This document shows, piece after piece, positions 1-8,467 of a stretch of 39,528 bases of DNA (position 1 is its first letter; each line of letters begins with the position of its first letter). The translations under genes and the position numbers were made by a program. The stretch is from assembly GCA_024232495.1 (NCBI GenBank), contig JAAEPP010000350.1, forward strand, positions 1 to 39,528. Reading direction: 5' to 3'. The notes below the pieces were generated by a model, which saw only the letters and a program-made list of their open reading frames with translations, ran no database searches and was not told the origin of the DNA. The stretch comes from Flavobacteriaceae bacterium (GTDB taxonomy: Bacteria; Bacteroidota; Bacteroidia; Flavobacteriales; Flavobacteriaceae).

Positions 1-407
1 ATAATAATATATTATTTATTAAACCAGAGATCACTCCTTTTTTTAAGTCGATAAATGATAAATTAGCAGCTCATAAAGTGCAATCCATAGAAATCGAAAT
101 AAAGCTCCCAAAACGGTTAGATATAACTATTAATTCTAAAATAGCTTCTTTGACATCTACAGGAAGCTTTAACTCTGTCGTCACCTCTTTGGAACAAGGA
201 AATTGCACTTTAACAAACTTTGAGGGGAATGCAAATTTAAGTTCAAAATCAGGATTTATTAATGTTTCTTCTAAAGCTAATATTAAAGGGGATGCTCGCT
301 CAAAGTCAGGTTTTATAACTAACGAACTTTCAGATAATTTAAGAAGTAATTATAAAATAATTGCAGAAACAAAAGATGGGGATATCTCTTTAATTCAAAT
401 TCATTAA
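1..407 (+). CDS. C-terminal part of a beta-strand-rich hypothetical protein (5' end outside window)
   Basis: The reading frame ending at 407 stays open all the way to the left edge (frame beginning at base 3), so this is the tail of a longer protein, not a small gene starting at the GTG at 78. The visible part alternates short hydrophobic and polar stretches and contains the motif SKSGFI twice about 20 residues apart, which suggests stacked beta strands like those of DUF4097-type putative adhesins, a frequent Bacteroidetes family. I do not recognise it firmly and no catalytic motif is visible. It ends 32 bases before lspA and may be co-transcribed with it. Confidence 0.5.
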   Translation, partial: NNILFIKPEITPFFKSINDKLAAHKVQSIEIEIKLPKRLDITINSKIASLTSTGSFNSVVTSLEQGNCTLTNFEGNANLSSKSGFINVSSKANIKGDARSKSGFITNELSDNLRSNYKIIAETKDGDISLIQIH

Positions 408-439
408 ATAATATTATTTTTACCAACAAGAAAAATACA

Positions 440-1057
440 ATGTCTTTAAAAAAATCCATAGTCATAATTATTTTGATCTTGTTAGTAGATCAGATTTCCA
501 AAGTATATATAAAAACTCATTTTAAATTAGGAGAGAGTATCACTGTTTTAGAATGGTTTAGAATTGCTTTTGTAGAAAACGAAGGAATGGCTTGGGGTGC
601 AAAAATACCTGGGCAATATGGAAAACTAGCTCTTACATTATTTAGATTGGTCGCAATTGTGGGTATTGGTTATTGGTTGTGGGACTCTATCATAAAGAAA
701 TCTTCTAAAATTTTAATTACATCGATCACCTTAATTTTTGCTGGAGCATTAGGTAATATTATCGATTCTGTTTTTTATGGCATCATCTTTAACGATAGTT
801 ATGGGCAATTAGCTTCTATGTTCCCTGAAGGTGGAGGTTATGCTCCTGTATTTTATGGTAAAGTTGTAGACATGCTTTATTTTCCAATTTGGGAAGGTTT
901 TTTGCCAGAATGGATTCCTTTTTCTGGCGGGAAATATTTCACCTTTTTTGATCCTGTTTTTAATATAGCAGACATGGCTATAAGTACTGGATTTGGATTG
1001 CTAATCGTATTTAATAGAAAAGCATTTCCAAAGCAAAAACCAGTTGAGTCAGAATAA
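440..1057 (+). CDS. lspA: Lipoprotein signal peptidase (signal peptidase II)
   Basis: Inner-membrane aspartyl peptidase that removes signal peptides from diacylglyceryl-modified prolipoproteins. Family motifs are all visible: VDQ at residues 16-18, ENEGMAWG at 46-53, GALGNIIDS with the presumed catalytic Asp109, and FNIADMAIS with the second catalytic Asp178. Four hydrophobic segments fit the four-helix fold. At 205 residues it is about 40 longer than the E. coli type; the extra residues lie between the two catalytic aspartates (about 115-170), as I recall for Bacteroidetes homologues. ATG start directly before the charged N-terminus MSLKK. The gene converges on the DUF2752 gene, leaving only 9 bases between them. 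Several lipoproteins in this window (DUF5689 protein, M23 peptidase, small lipoprotein at 25275) would be substrates. Confidence 0.95.
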   Translation: MSLKKSIVIIILILLVDQISKVYIKTHFKLGESITVLEWFRIAFVENEGMAWGAKIPGQYGKLALTLFRLVAIVGIGYWLWDSIIKKSSKILITSITLIFAGALGNIIDSVFYGIIFNDSYGQLASMFPEGGGYAPVFYGKVVDMLYFPIWEGFLPEWIPFSGGKYFTFFDPVFNIADMAISTGFGLLIVFNRKAFPKQKPVESE

Positions 1058-1066
1058 CACAAACGG

Positions 1067-1438
1067 CTAGATTAAATTTCTTAATACCGTAAAAAGTAAT
1101 AGAAAAAATAATATTAGCATCAGTCGCTTGGTTGTTATCAAAAGATCTGGTAAATCAATACGAAATGGTTTTAATGCTGTTTTTAAAAAAAGAAATAGCA
1201 ATAATGGTGTAAAAAAATAAATTGTTAAATTAAGTTTTGCTGCTTTTATAAAATTACCATGTAATAATTCATGAAAAGCCCTTTGAGAACCGCAACCTGG
1301 GCAATCGACACCACTAATGTTTTTTGTGACACAAAGAATAAAAACAGTTTCACTTTGTGCGGGATCATTTTGATAGAAATAATAAATTCCTCCTCCAAGT
1401 ATAAAAAAACCAATTATAGATAATAGTTTATAAATCAA
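1067..1438 (-). CDS. DUF2752 family membrane protein
   Basis: A 123-residue membrane protein of the DUF2752 family, whose function is unknown. The signature is CPGCGSQRA at residues 46-54 (Cys46, Cys49, Arg53), preceded by one hydrophobic helix and followed by two more. Two cysteines beside an arginine suggest metal or redox chemistry, but this is inference. The start is TTG at 1438: the only in-frame sequence upstream is a 15-base run back to the TAA of the preceding gene, with no ATG or GTG in it. It is the last gene of the rimK operon and follows the CCC-motif protein by 15 bases. Confidence 0.8.
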   Translation of the reverse strand: MIYKLLSIIGFFILGGGIYYFYQNDPAQSETVFILCVTKNISGVDCPGCGSQRAFHELLHGNFIKAAKLNLTIYFFTPLLLFLFLKTALKPFRIDLPDLLITTKRLMLILFFLLLFTVLRNLI

Positions 1439-1453
1439 AAAATGCCGCTGTTG

Positions 1454-1765
1454 TTAAATATTATAAATTTCTAAAATATCTTGATAAGTAGCTATACCCC
1501 CAAAAAAATATAAATAGACTATATTTAAAATTAGTAATCCAATTGCAATATAAGCAAGAGTTTTTGAATTTTTAGCTGAAGATAAAGCGCCAGCAAAATC
1601 TCCCTTTTCGAATTTTGATTTTACTTGACTTGAAAAGACAATGGCTACGATACCAAGAACAAAGCCAATACAACATGGAGAACATAGCCCCAAAATAGTT
1701 GCCACTATAGCCAGTGTCATTTGATTGTCTGGCATAGAATTTTCTGAATAGTTAGTTTCAAACAT
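1454..1765 (-). CDS. CCC-motif small membrane protein
   Basis: A 103-residue protein with two hydrophobic helices (about 17-45 and 70-92) joined by a short charged loop containing FEKGDFAGALSSAKNSK. Helix 1 carries three cysteines (28, 31, 32) in a CSPCC arrangement followed by IGFVLG, matching the Bacteroidetes CCC-motif membrane protein family, which resembles the CD225/dispanin (IFITM-like) architecture. Function is unknown. ATG start. It follows the cyclo-ligase gene by 6 bases and precedes the other cysteine-motif membrane protein (DUF2752), so the two are probably co-translated and may act together (inference). Confidence 0.7.
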   Translation of the reverse strand: MFETNYSENSMPDNQMTLAIVATILGLCSPCCIGFVLGIVAIVFSSQVKSKFEKGDFAGALSSAKNSKTLAYIAIGLLILNIVYLYFFGGIATYQDILEIYNI

Positions 1766-1771
1766 GATAAA

Positions 1772-2338
1772 TTATTTTTTAAAAGTATAAATATTATGTG
1801 GTGTGACGCAAAAATTTAAAGGTATATCTGTTGCTTCAGGAGTGATAATTTCTTCAGGAGTAAAAAAAGATAATCCTATTAAAATTGTTTTAGCTTTACA
1901 TTTTGCTAGAAAACGATCATAATATCCTTTTCCATAACCCACTCTATTTCCAATTCGATCATAAGCCAATAATGGTATAAAAATCACGTCTAATTGTGAG
2001 GGTATAATTTCTATTCCAGATACTGGTTCTGGCACCCCGTATTTAGATGCTTTTAAAGAAGTGTTGTCTTGTAATAAAATATGAGACATTTCACCAGTTT
2101 CAAGGAATACTTTTGGAACCACAATACTTTTATCTTTTCCTTGCAACACATGAAGTAAAAACTCAGTATTTACCTCTAATTTGTTTACTATTGGCAAAAA
2201 AATATGATAGTTGGAAAATTCCCAAATAGGTAGGCTTAAACAATTATTCGCAATATTAATACTAAACTCATCCCTCTGTTTTTCTGTAATATGAGCTCTT
2301 TTAGATTTGTATTTTAATCTTAGTGCTTGTTTATTCAT
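1772..2338 (-). CDS. 5-formyltetrahydrofolate cyclo-ligase
   Basis: Cytosolic ATP-dependent enzyme converting 5-formyl-THF to 5,10-methenyl-THF, which returns an inactive folate store to one-carbon metabolism. The length (188 residues) is normal. The diagnostic glycine-rich motif RVGYGKGYYDRFL is complete near residues 132-144, and the N-terminal KQALRLKYKSKR matches the basic ATP-binding segment of the family. ATG start; the gene overlaps the end of the preceding zinc deacylase gene by 8 bases, implying translational coupling. Confidence 0.92.
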   Translation of the reverse strand: MNKQALRLKYKSKRAHITEKQRDEFSINIANNCLSLPIWEFSNYHIFLPIVNKLEVNTEFLLHVLQGKDKSIVVPKVFLETGEMSHILLQDNTSLKASKYGVPEPVSGIEIIPSQLDVIFIPLLAYDRIGNRVGYGKGYYDRFLAKCKAKTILIGLSFFTPEEIITPEATDIPLNFCVTPHNIYTFKK

Positions 2339-3335
2339 CTATGTTCTCCATTTCTTCTTCTTGCGCCTGATCATCCTTAGTCGACATATGAAAAATAGCG
2401 TCACCTTGATGAACAATCGGCGCCTGATTGACATTAATAACATATCCTTTATTTGGGGCGATTACGTTAAATTTCATTTTTCCATACGGATCAGTAATGG
2501 TAGCTAAAGTTGCTCCTTTTTTGACCAACTCATTGCACTTTACTCTTAAGTGAAACAAACCACTTTTTTGTGCTCTAATCCATCTCGATTTTTCTATTAC
2601 CACCGTATCTCTACTGGGATTGGTCACGTTAAATTTAGAATCTAACATATCAAGGTAATATAAAAGCCGCTTAGTCCCTCTCACACCATAATTTACAATC
2701 TGAGTGTTACTCTCTAAGGATTTACCTCCCTCAAATAATATGATTGGAATCCCTTTTTTACTACAAGTAGACCGATAGGTTTTTTTTAAATTTTTTGAAT
2801 AAACTGAAAAAGGGACATTAAAAACCTTTGCTAGTTTTAATAAATTCTCTTCCCCCGGATTTATTCGAACTTGAGGCGCGTTAAAACGACTGGCTCCACC
2901 TGTATGAAAATCGATACAGTAATTGGCATGTGGTAAAATTTCATTTGTAAAGAAATAAGCGACTCTACTTGCTAAAGAACCTCTCCGATTACCCGGGAAA
3001 GATCTATTTAAATCTCTACCGTCAGGAAATGCTCGATCCGTATTTAAAAATCCAAAAACATTTAAAATTGGAATACTTATGATAGTACCTCTTTTCGGTT
3101 TATTGATTTTTCGTGAAATTAATTGCCTTACAATTTCTACTCCATTTATTTCATCTCCATGAATTGCGGCGGTAATTAATACGGTAGGTCCTGGATAGAT
3201 GGATCTCTCAATAATGATTGGAATTTTTATACTGGTAGCGGTATATAACTTTGCAATATTAAAATCAATAGTTCTACTTTCGCCCAGTTCTATTTTTTCT
3301 CCTAGGATTTCAAGAGTTTTTACAAATTCACTCAT
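2331..3335 (-). CDS. Succinylglutamate desuccinylase/aspartoacylase family zinc hydrolase
   Basis: A 334-residue M14-like metallohydrolase. Zinc ligands are visible as His59 and Glu62 in HGDE and His144 in DFHTGG; Glu202 in FEGG is the likely catalytic base. The arginine-bearing DLNRSFPG motif at 109-116 fits carboxylate binding. The C-terminal part (about 245-320) resembles the small barrel domain of AstE/aspartoacylase proteins, followed by an acidic tail containing EEEMENIDE. Family members hydrolyse amide bonds of N-acyl amino acids; the substrate here is unknown. Its ATG overlaps the rimK stop by one base (TAATG), and the pairing with rimK suggests a role linked to glutamate modification of protein or peptide, which is inference. 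Confidence 0.85.
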   Translation of the reverse strand: MSEFVKTLEILGEKIELGESRTIDFNIAKLYTATSIKIPIIIERSIYPGPTVLITAAIHGDEINGVEIVRQLISRKINKPKRGTIISIPILNVFGFLNTDRAFPDGRDLNRSFPGNRRGSLASRVAYFFTNEILPHANYCIDFHTGGASRFNAPQVRINPGEENLLKLAKVFNVPFSVYSKNLKKTYRSTCSKKGIPIILFEGGKSLESNTQIVNYGVRGTKRLLYYLDMLDSKFNVTNPSRDTVVIEKSRWIRAQKSGLFHLRVKCNELVKKGATLATITDPYGKMKFNVIAPNKGYVINVNQAPIVHQGDAIFHMSTKDDQAQEEEMENIDE

Positions 3336-4207
3336 TACCGTTTATTTCTTTCAATATAACTGATTATTTTTTCTGAAATATTTACCTCAGTTGTTTTTTC
3401 AATTCCTTCTAAACCTGGTGATGAATTTATTTCTAAAACTAAAGGACCTCTTGAGGATTGTAGTATATCGATTCCACAAACTCCTAATTTCATGGCCTTA
3501 GCAGCTCTAAGCGCAATGTTTTCTTCTTCGTAAGAAAGATTTATTTTTGCAGAGGATCCTCCCCTATGTAAATTAGATCTAAAATCCCCCTCTTTACTTT
3601 GTCGTTTCATAGCAGAAACCACTTTACCACCAACAACAATTACTCTTAGGTCTGTCCCCTTTGATTCTTCTATATATTCTTGCAGTAAAAACTTAACCCC
3701 AGCAGTTTTAAGTGTTTCAATAGTTGATAGTGCACTCAAATAGGTGTCGGCAAGAATTACACCATTACCATGTGTTCCCTCTAATATTTTTATAATGACC
3801 GGTTCGTTTTTAAAATTTGAAAGTAAATATTCTAAATTTGAAGAGGATCCTAAAATAGTTTTAGGAATGGGGACGTTGAATGTTGAAAGTAATTGTGAGC
3901 AGGTCCATTTGTCTCGTGTTTGTAAAATAGCCTCTGCAGATACCACAGAAAAAACATTCATTGCATTAAAATGACGAACTAATGTAGCTCCATAATAAGT
4001 ATTTGAAGCTCCAATTCTAGGTATTATTGCGTCTAGATCATCAACAATTTCATCATGAAAACGGACGACAGATTTTCCGTTTTCTATAGATAGTGAGCAA
4101 TGCGACGGGTCTAATACCTCCATCACATGTTTTCTTTTTGTACCAGCCTTTAATAGACTTTGAGTAGAATATAGAGTTTCTCCTTTTGATAAAATTGCAA
4201 TGTTCAT
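3335..4207 (-). CDS. rimK: RimK-type ATP-grasp glutamate ligase (ribosomal protein S6 modification)
   Basis: ATP-grasp ligase that in E. coli adds glutamates to the C-terminus of ribosomal protein S6 and can make poly-alpha-glutamate. Visible motifs: KILEGTHGNGV (ATP-binding loop), DLRVIVVGGKVVSAMKRQ followed by FRSNLHRGGSS, and the metal-binding LEINSSPGLEGIE near the C-terminus, all close to the RimK consensus. The length of 290 residues is close to the roughly 300 of E. coli RimK, so the protein is complete. ATG start. First gene of a leftward operon, divergent from uvrC across 83 bases. Substrate specificity cannot be read from sequence alone; S6 is the default expectation. Confidence 0.9.
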   Translation of the reverse strand: MNIAILSKGETLYSTQSLLKAGTKRKHVMEVLDPSHCSLSIENGKSVVRFHDEIVDDLDAIIPRIGASNTYYGATLVRHFNAMNVFSVVSAEAILQTRDKWTCSQLLSTFNVPIPKTILGSSSNLEYLLSNFKNEPVIIKILEGTHGNGVILADTYLSALSTIETLKTAGVKFLLQEYIEESKGTDLRVIVVGGKVVSAMKRQSKEGDFRSNLHRGGSSAKINLSYEEENIALRAAKAMKLGVCGIDILQSSRGPLVLEINSSPGLEGIEKTTEVNISEKIISYIERNKR

Positions 4208-4260
4208 TCGTGATATAGTTGTTGCTAATTTAGTAATTTATCTATAAGTACTTATTTTTT

Positions 4261-4290
4261 CGTTCAATAAACATCAATTATCTTTGAACG
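4261..4290 (+). promoter_or_regulatory. Inverted repeat framing the putative uvrC promoter
   Basis: CGTTCAA at 4261-4267 and its exact reverse complement TTGAACG at 4284-4290 flank a 16-base spacer and end directly before the uvrC ATG. The repeat overlaps the candidate -7 box at 4279-4286, so a protein bound to it would block transcription. This is an operator candidate by geometry only; no regulator is known. Confidence 0.3.
4279..4286 (+). promoter_or_regulatory. Candidate -7 promoter box for uvrC
   Basis: TATCTTTG matches the Bacteroidetes TAnnTTTG consensus exactly. It ends 4 bases before the ATG at 4291, so transcription would start at or very near the start codon and give a leaderless mRNA. 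No convincing TTG -33 element is present, which lowers confidence. Confidence 0.4.
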
Positions 4291-6078
4291 ATGACAGTTT
4301 TGCCAATAAAAATACAGTTAAAGACCATACCCAATAAGCCAGGAGTCTATCAGTACTACGATAAAGAGGGGAAATTATTGTATGTTGGGAAGGCAAAAAA
4401 TTTAAAAAAAAGAGTTTCTTCTTATTTTACAAAACAACATGATATTGGGAAAACACGCGTCTTAGTAAAAAAGATTGTAAGTATAAAACATATAGTCGTA
4501 GAGACTGAAACCGATGCTTTACTGTTAGAGAATAATCTAATTAAAAAGTACCAGCCTCGATATAACATCATGCTTAAAGACGACAAAACCTATCCATGGA
4601 TTTGTATAAAAAAAGAACGATTCCCTAGGGTGTTTTCGACTAGAAAAATGATAAAAGACGGCTCTGAATATTTTGGTCCTTATACCAATGTAAAAACTGT
4701 ATACACCTTATTAGAGTTGATAAACGGTTTATTTCCTTTAAGAAATTGTAATTATGATTTAGCAGATAAAAATATTAAATCGGGAAAATATAAAGTTTGC
4801 TTGGAATATCATCTTGACAATTGTTTGGGGACCTGTGAAGGAAAACAAACTGAAGAAAATTACAATAAAAATATTGCGGCTATTAGAAATATATTGAAAG
4901 GCAACTTTAAAGATTCATTAGTAGCATTTAAAAATCAAATGGAGGATTTTGCTACCAACTTATATTTTGAAGATGCTCAAAAAATAAAAGAGAAAATTGC
5001 AACTTTGATGAATTATCAATCTAAATCGATGATTGTAAATTCAAAAATTAATAATGTTGATGTTTTTTCAATTGTAACCGATGAGGCCTATGGATATGTC
5101 AACTATCTACAACTATCTTATGGTTCAATTATTCGATCACATACACTGGAAATAAAAAAGAAACTTGAAGAAACTGATGAGCAAATTTTACAGATATCAG
5201 TAATTGAATTAAGGCAGCGTTTCCAGTCACAATGTAAAGAAATCTATGTCCCTTTTAAGATTAATGTTGGAGAAAATTTAAAAATCTATGTGCCAAAACT
5301 CGGAGATAAAAAACGAATATTAGATTTGTCACTTAGAAATGCTAAATATTATCGGATGGAGCGATTTAAGCAGACAAAAATTACAGATCCAAATCGTCAT
5401 GAAAATAGGATTATGTCTCAAATGAAAAAAGATTTACGCTTATCCGAAGAGCCTCGTCACATAGAATGTTTTGACAATAGTAATATCCAAGGGACCAATC
5501 CTGTTGCTGCTTGTGTAGTATTTAAAAATGGGAAGCCAAGTAAAAAAGATTATAGAAAATTCAATATTAAAACTGTTGAGGGACCCGATGATTTTGCTTC
5601 CATGGAAGAAGTGGTGTATCGAAGATATAAACGCTTACTAGACGAAAAGCAACCACTACCTCAATTAATTATTATAGATGGAGGAAAGGGCCAATTGTCT
5701 TCTTCCTTAAAAAGTCTTGATAAACTTGAGCTAAGAGGAAAAATTGCAATCATAGGTATTGCGAAAAGATTAGAGGAATTATTTTATCCTGAAGATCCCA
5801 TTCCTTTATACCTTGATAAAAAATCGGAAACCTTAAAAATCATACAACAATTAAGAAATGAAGCGCATAGATTTGGTATTACTTTTCATAGAAATAAAAG
5901 GAGTAAAGAAGCGTTAAACACAACATTGTTAGACATCGAAGGAATTGGAGAGAAAACAATAATTGAGTTATTAAAAATATTTAAAAGTCTGAAAAGATTA
6001 CAAACAGCAAGTTTTGATGACCTCTCTAAGGCAGTTGGCCCAAGTAAAGCTCAAAAAATAATCAACCATTTTAAATAA
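4291..6078 (+). CDS. uvrC: Excinuclease ABC subunit C
   Basis: Nuclease of UvrABC nucleotide excision repair; cuts the damaged strand on both sides of a lesion. Domains in order: GIY-YIG nuclease at the N-terminus (GVY at 18-20, YVGKAKN from 31), a UvrB-interacting UVR segment at about 205-240, the RNase H-like nuclease domain with the DDH triad Asp395 (in ECFDNSN), Asp463 (in DGGKGQL) and His526 (in HRFG), and a helix-hairpin-helix DNA-binding tail (IEGIGEKTIIELL). The 595-residue length is full for the family. ATG start fits the usual short N-terminus before the GIY motif. Transcribed divergently from rimK, with a candidate promoter and inverted repeat immediately upstream. Confidence 0.97.
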   Translation: MTVLPIKIQLKTIPNKPGVYQYYDKEGKLLYVGKAKNLKKRVSSYFTKQHDIGKTRVLVKKIVSIKHIVVETETDALLLENNLIKKYQPRYNIMLKDDKTYPWICIKKERFPRVFSTRKMIKDGSEYFGPYTNVKTVYTLLELINGLFPLRNCNYDLADKNIKSGKYKVCLEYHLDNCLGTCEGKQTEENYNKNIAAIRNILKGNFKDSLVAFKNQMEDFATNLYFEDAQKIKEKIATLMNYQSKSMIVNSKINNVDVFSIVTDEAYGYVNYLQLSYGSIIRSHTLEIKKKLEETDEQILQISVIELRQRFQSQCKEIYVPFKINVGENLKIYVPKLGDKKRILDLSLRNAKYYRMERFKQTKITDPNRHENRIMSQMKKDLRLSEEPRHIECFDNSNIQGTNPVAACVVFKNGKPSKKDYRKFNIKTVEGPDDFASMEEVVYRRYKRLLDEKQPLPQLIIIDGGKGQLSSSLKSLDKLELRGKIAIIGIAKRLEELFYPEDPIPLYLDKKSETLKIIQQLRNEAHRFGITFHRNKRSKEALNTTLLDIEGIGEKTIIELLKIFKSLKRLQTASFDDLSKAVGPSKAQKIINHFK

Positions 6079-6132
6079 AATGTAACAATTTAGAGTTTAT
6101 CTTTACTTATTAGGATATCATAACTAGTCTCA

Positions 6133-8364
6133 GTGAAATTTTTATTATTAGTAACAATCATATTAGCATCTGGAATTGTGTTTTCTCAAGAAGATTTTTC
6201 TAAAGGAGATGTTAAAGTTGGATTGGTATTAAGTGGCGGTGGAGCTAAAGGGATGGCTCATATAGGTGCTTTAAAAATTATTGAAGAAACAGGTGTTCGT
6301 ATAGACTATATTGGAGGCACAAGTACCGGAGCAATTATCGGAGGATTATACGCCACAGGATATTCAGCAATTCAAATAGACTCAATATTTAGAGCAGTAA
6401 ATTTCTCTCAATTGATTCAAGATGAAATTCCTAGAAGTGCAAAAACTTTTTTTGAAAAAAATGAATCTGAAAGGTATGCGATGAATCTCCCTTTTCAGAA
6501 TTTTAAAATTTCGCTACCCACCTCCATATCTAAGGGTCAAAATATGTATAACTTATTTTCGAAACTTACTTCTCATGTAAATGATGTCGATAATTTTAAT
6601 GACTTACCAATTCCTTTTTTCTGTATTGCAACGAATATTGAATCAGGGAAAGAAACCATATTAAATAAGGGTTATTTACCAGGAGCTGTTGCTGCGAGTA
6701 GTGCCTTGCCAACACTATTTAATCCTGTAAAAATTGGAGATTCAATTTATATAGATGGAGGTGTTACTAATAATTATCCCATTGAAAAAGTAAGATCGAT
6801 GGGAGCTGATATTATTATTGGAATTGATGTGCAGGATACTTTAAAAACAAGAAATAAACTAAAAAATGCTATTGAAATATTAGGGCAAGTTGGTAATTAT
6901 AGTGCAATAGAGGCGATGATAGATAAGAGAAATGATACGGATATTTATATTCGCCCAAACATTACAGATTTTTCAGTAGTCTCATTTAATGAAAAATTAG
7001 AAATTATGGATGCTGGAACTAAGGAGGCATTATTAGTTAAGAACCAATTAATTGAACTTGCTTCCAGACAAAAAAGGATTTTAAGAAAAAAAGAGACTAT
7101 TAACTTCAGCGATTCTTTATTTATTAGCGGTATCCAAATAGAGGGTAATTACCACTATACTCGTTCCTATATTTTAGGAAAATTAAAATTAAGAATTCCA
7201 TCGATAACCTCCTATAGAGCGTTTAGCGAGGGGGTTAATAACCTATCAGCGACTAATAATTTTCAAAAAATTAATTATCGTTTTGTTAATGATAAAAAAG
7301 GAGGGCTTATCATTAAATTTGATGTGGTAGAGAGCGAAAATAAATCTTCCTTTCGATTGAGCGCTCACTACGATGATTTATATAAGACAGCTGTATTGTT
7401 AAACTATACTCATAAAAGACTATTGTCTAATAACGACATCACCTCTTTTGATTTTATCATAGGAGACAATCTAAGGTATAACTTTGATTATTTTATTGAT
7501 AAAGGTTATTATTGGAGTATAGGCTTAAATTCCAATTACAATACGTTTGAAGAAAACGTAAATTTAGATTTTATTAAAGCAATTGATATGACTGATTCTG
7601 ATATCAATAGTTTAAATTTTCAATATGCAGAACTAACGAATCAAATATACTTACAATCCTTCTTAAAAAGAACCTTTTTAATTGGTGCTGGAATTGAACA
7701 TAAATGGAAAAAATATTTATCAAAAACAATTGGCATCGACCAAAACAATGAACCTAGAACGATTTTTGACGACACCAATTATTTTGGAACTTTTGGATAT
7801 GTTATTTATGATTCGTTCGACCACAAAATTTTTCCAACAAAGGGCTTTTATTTTAAGGGTAATTTTAATTTTTATTTTTATGCAAATGGAATTAACGAAA
7901 ATTTTAATGAATTTTCAATAGGGAGAGCTAGGATAGGCTATGCTAAGACTATCATAAAAAACCTTTCTCTATTAGTTGAGTCAGAGGCTGGGGTTAATAT
8001 TGGAGGTGACGCAACAAAATCCTTTGATTTCTTTGTCGGAGGTTATGGTTATAAGGAGAGTAGTAATTTAGTTTCTTTGTATGGGTATAAAGATTTGAAT
8101 CTTCGAGGAGATACATTTTTAAAGGCAACCATAACTTTTGATTATAATTTTTACAAAAAACTACACCTAATTACTTCCGCAAATATTGCAAATGTTGGAG
8201 ATAATTTATTTGAGGACAATAAATGGGTTGATGCAATTGATTATTCTGGATATGCTTTAGGTTTTGGAGCGGATACTTTTTTAGGTCCAGTTGAAATTAA
8301 ATATTCATATTCCCCAGAAATAGAGAAAAGCGTTTGGTATGTGAGTGTAGGCTACCGGTTTTGA
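6133..8364 (+). CDS. Patatin-like phospholipase fused to POTRA and BamA-like barrel (PlpD-type)
   Basis: A 743-residue secreted or outer-membrane protein. A signal peptide (1-18) is followed by a patatin domain with the oxyanion loop SGGGAKGMAHIG (34-45), nucleophile Ser64 in GTSTG and partner Asp208 in DGG. A POTRA-like segment follows at about 325-400, then a beta-barrel region to the C-terminal residues VGYRF. The architecture matches the type Vd autotransporter class (Pseudomonas PlpD), in which the lipase is tethered to or translocated through its own barrel. Start is GTG at 6133, chosen because it gives the signal peptide MKFLLLVTIIL directly. The gap after uvrC is 54 bases with a weak -7-like TATCTTTA at about 6100. 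Substrate presumably phospholipid. Confidence 0.9.
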   Translation: MKFLLLVTIILASGIVFSQEDFSKGDVKVGLVLSGGGAKGMAHIGALKIIEETGVRIDYIGGTSTGAIIGGLYATGYSAIQIDSIFRAVNFSQLIQDEIPRSAKTFFEKNESERYAMNLPFQNFKISLPTSISKGQNMYNLFSKLTSHVNDVDNFNDLPIPFFCIATNIESGKETILNKGYLPGAVAASSALPTLFNPVKIGDSIYIDGGVTNNYPIEKVRSMGADIIIGIDVQDTLKTRNKLKNAIEILGQVGNYSAIEAMIDKRNDTDIYIRPNITDFSVVSFNEKLEIMDAGTKEALLVKNQLIELASRQKRILRKKETINFSDSLFISGIQIEGNYHYTRSYILGKLKLRIPSITSYRAFSEGVNNLSATNNFQKINYRFVNDKKGGLIIKFDVVESENKSSFRLSAHYDDLYKTAVLLNYTHKRLLSNNDITSFDFIIGDNLRYNFDYFIDKGYYWSIGLNSNYNTFEENVNLDFIKAIDMTDSDINSLNFQYAELTNQIYLQSFLKRTFLIGAGIEHKWKKYLSKTIGIDQNNEPRTIFDDTNYFGTFGYVIYDSFDHKIFPTKGFYFKGNFNFYFYANGINENFNEFSIGRARIGYAKTIIKNLSLLVESEAGVNIGGDATKSFDFFVGGYGYKESSNLVSLYGYKDLNLRGDTFLKATITFDYNFYKKLHLITSANIANVGDNLFEDNKWVDAIDYSGYALGFGADTFLGPVEIKYSYSPEIEKSVWYVSVGYRF

Positions 8365-8467
8365 TAGGATATTTACTTATATGTAGGTTTTACTTTTCTT
8401 CATCTAAAAACAATAATTTTTTTACGATATTTGTATTATGACTACTCGTCGTTGGAAATATACCCTT

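Noticed and set aside
78-407. A 109-residue gene starting at GTG 78
   Set aside because: The frame is open to the window edge, so the GTG is internal to a longer protein.
877-1062. A 61-residue minus-strand frame over the end of lspA
   Set aside because: Antisense shadow of lspA; the sequence is just the complement of conserved lspA codons.
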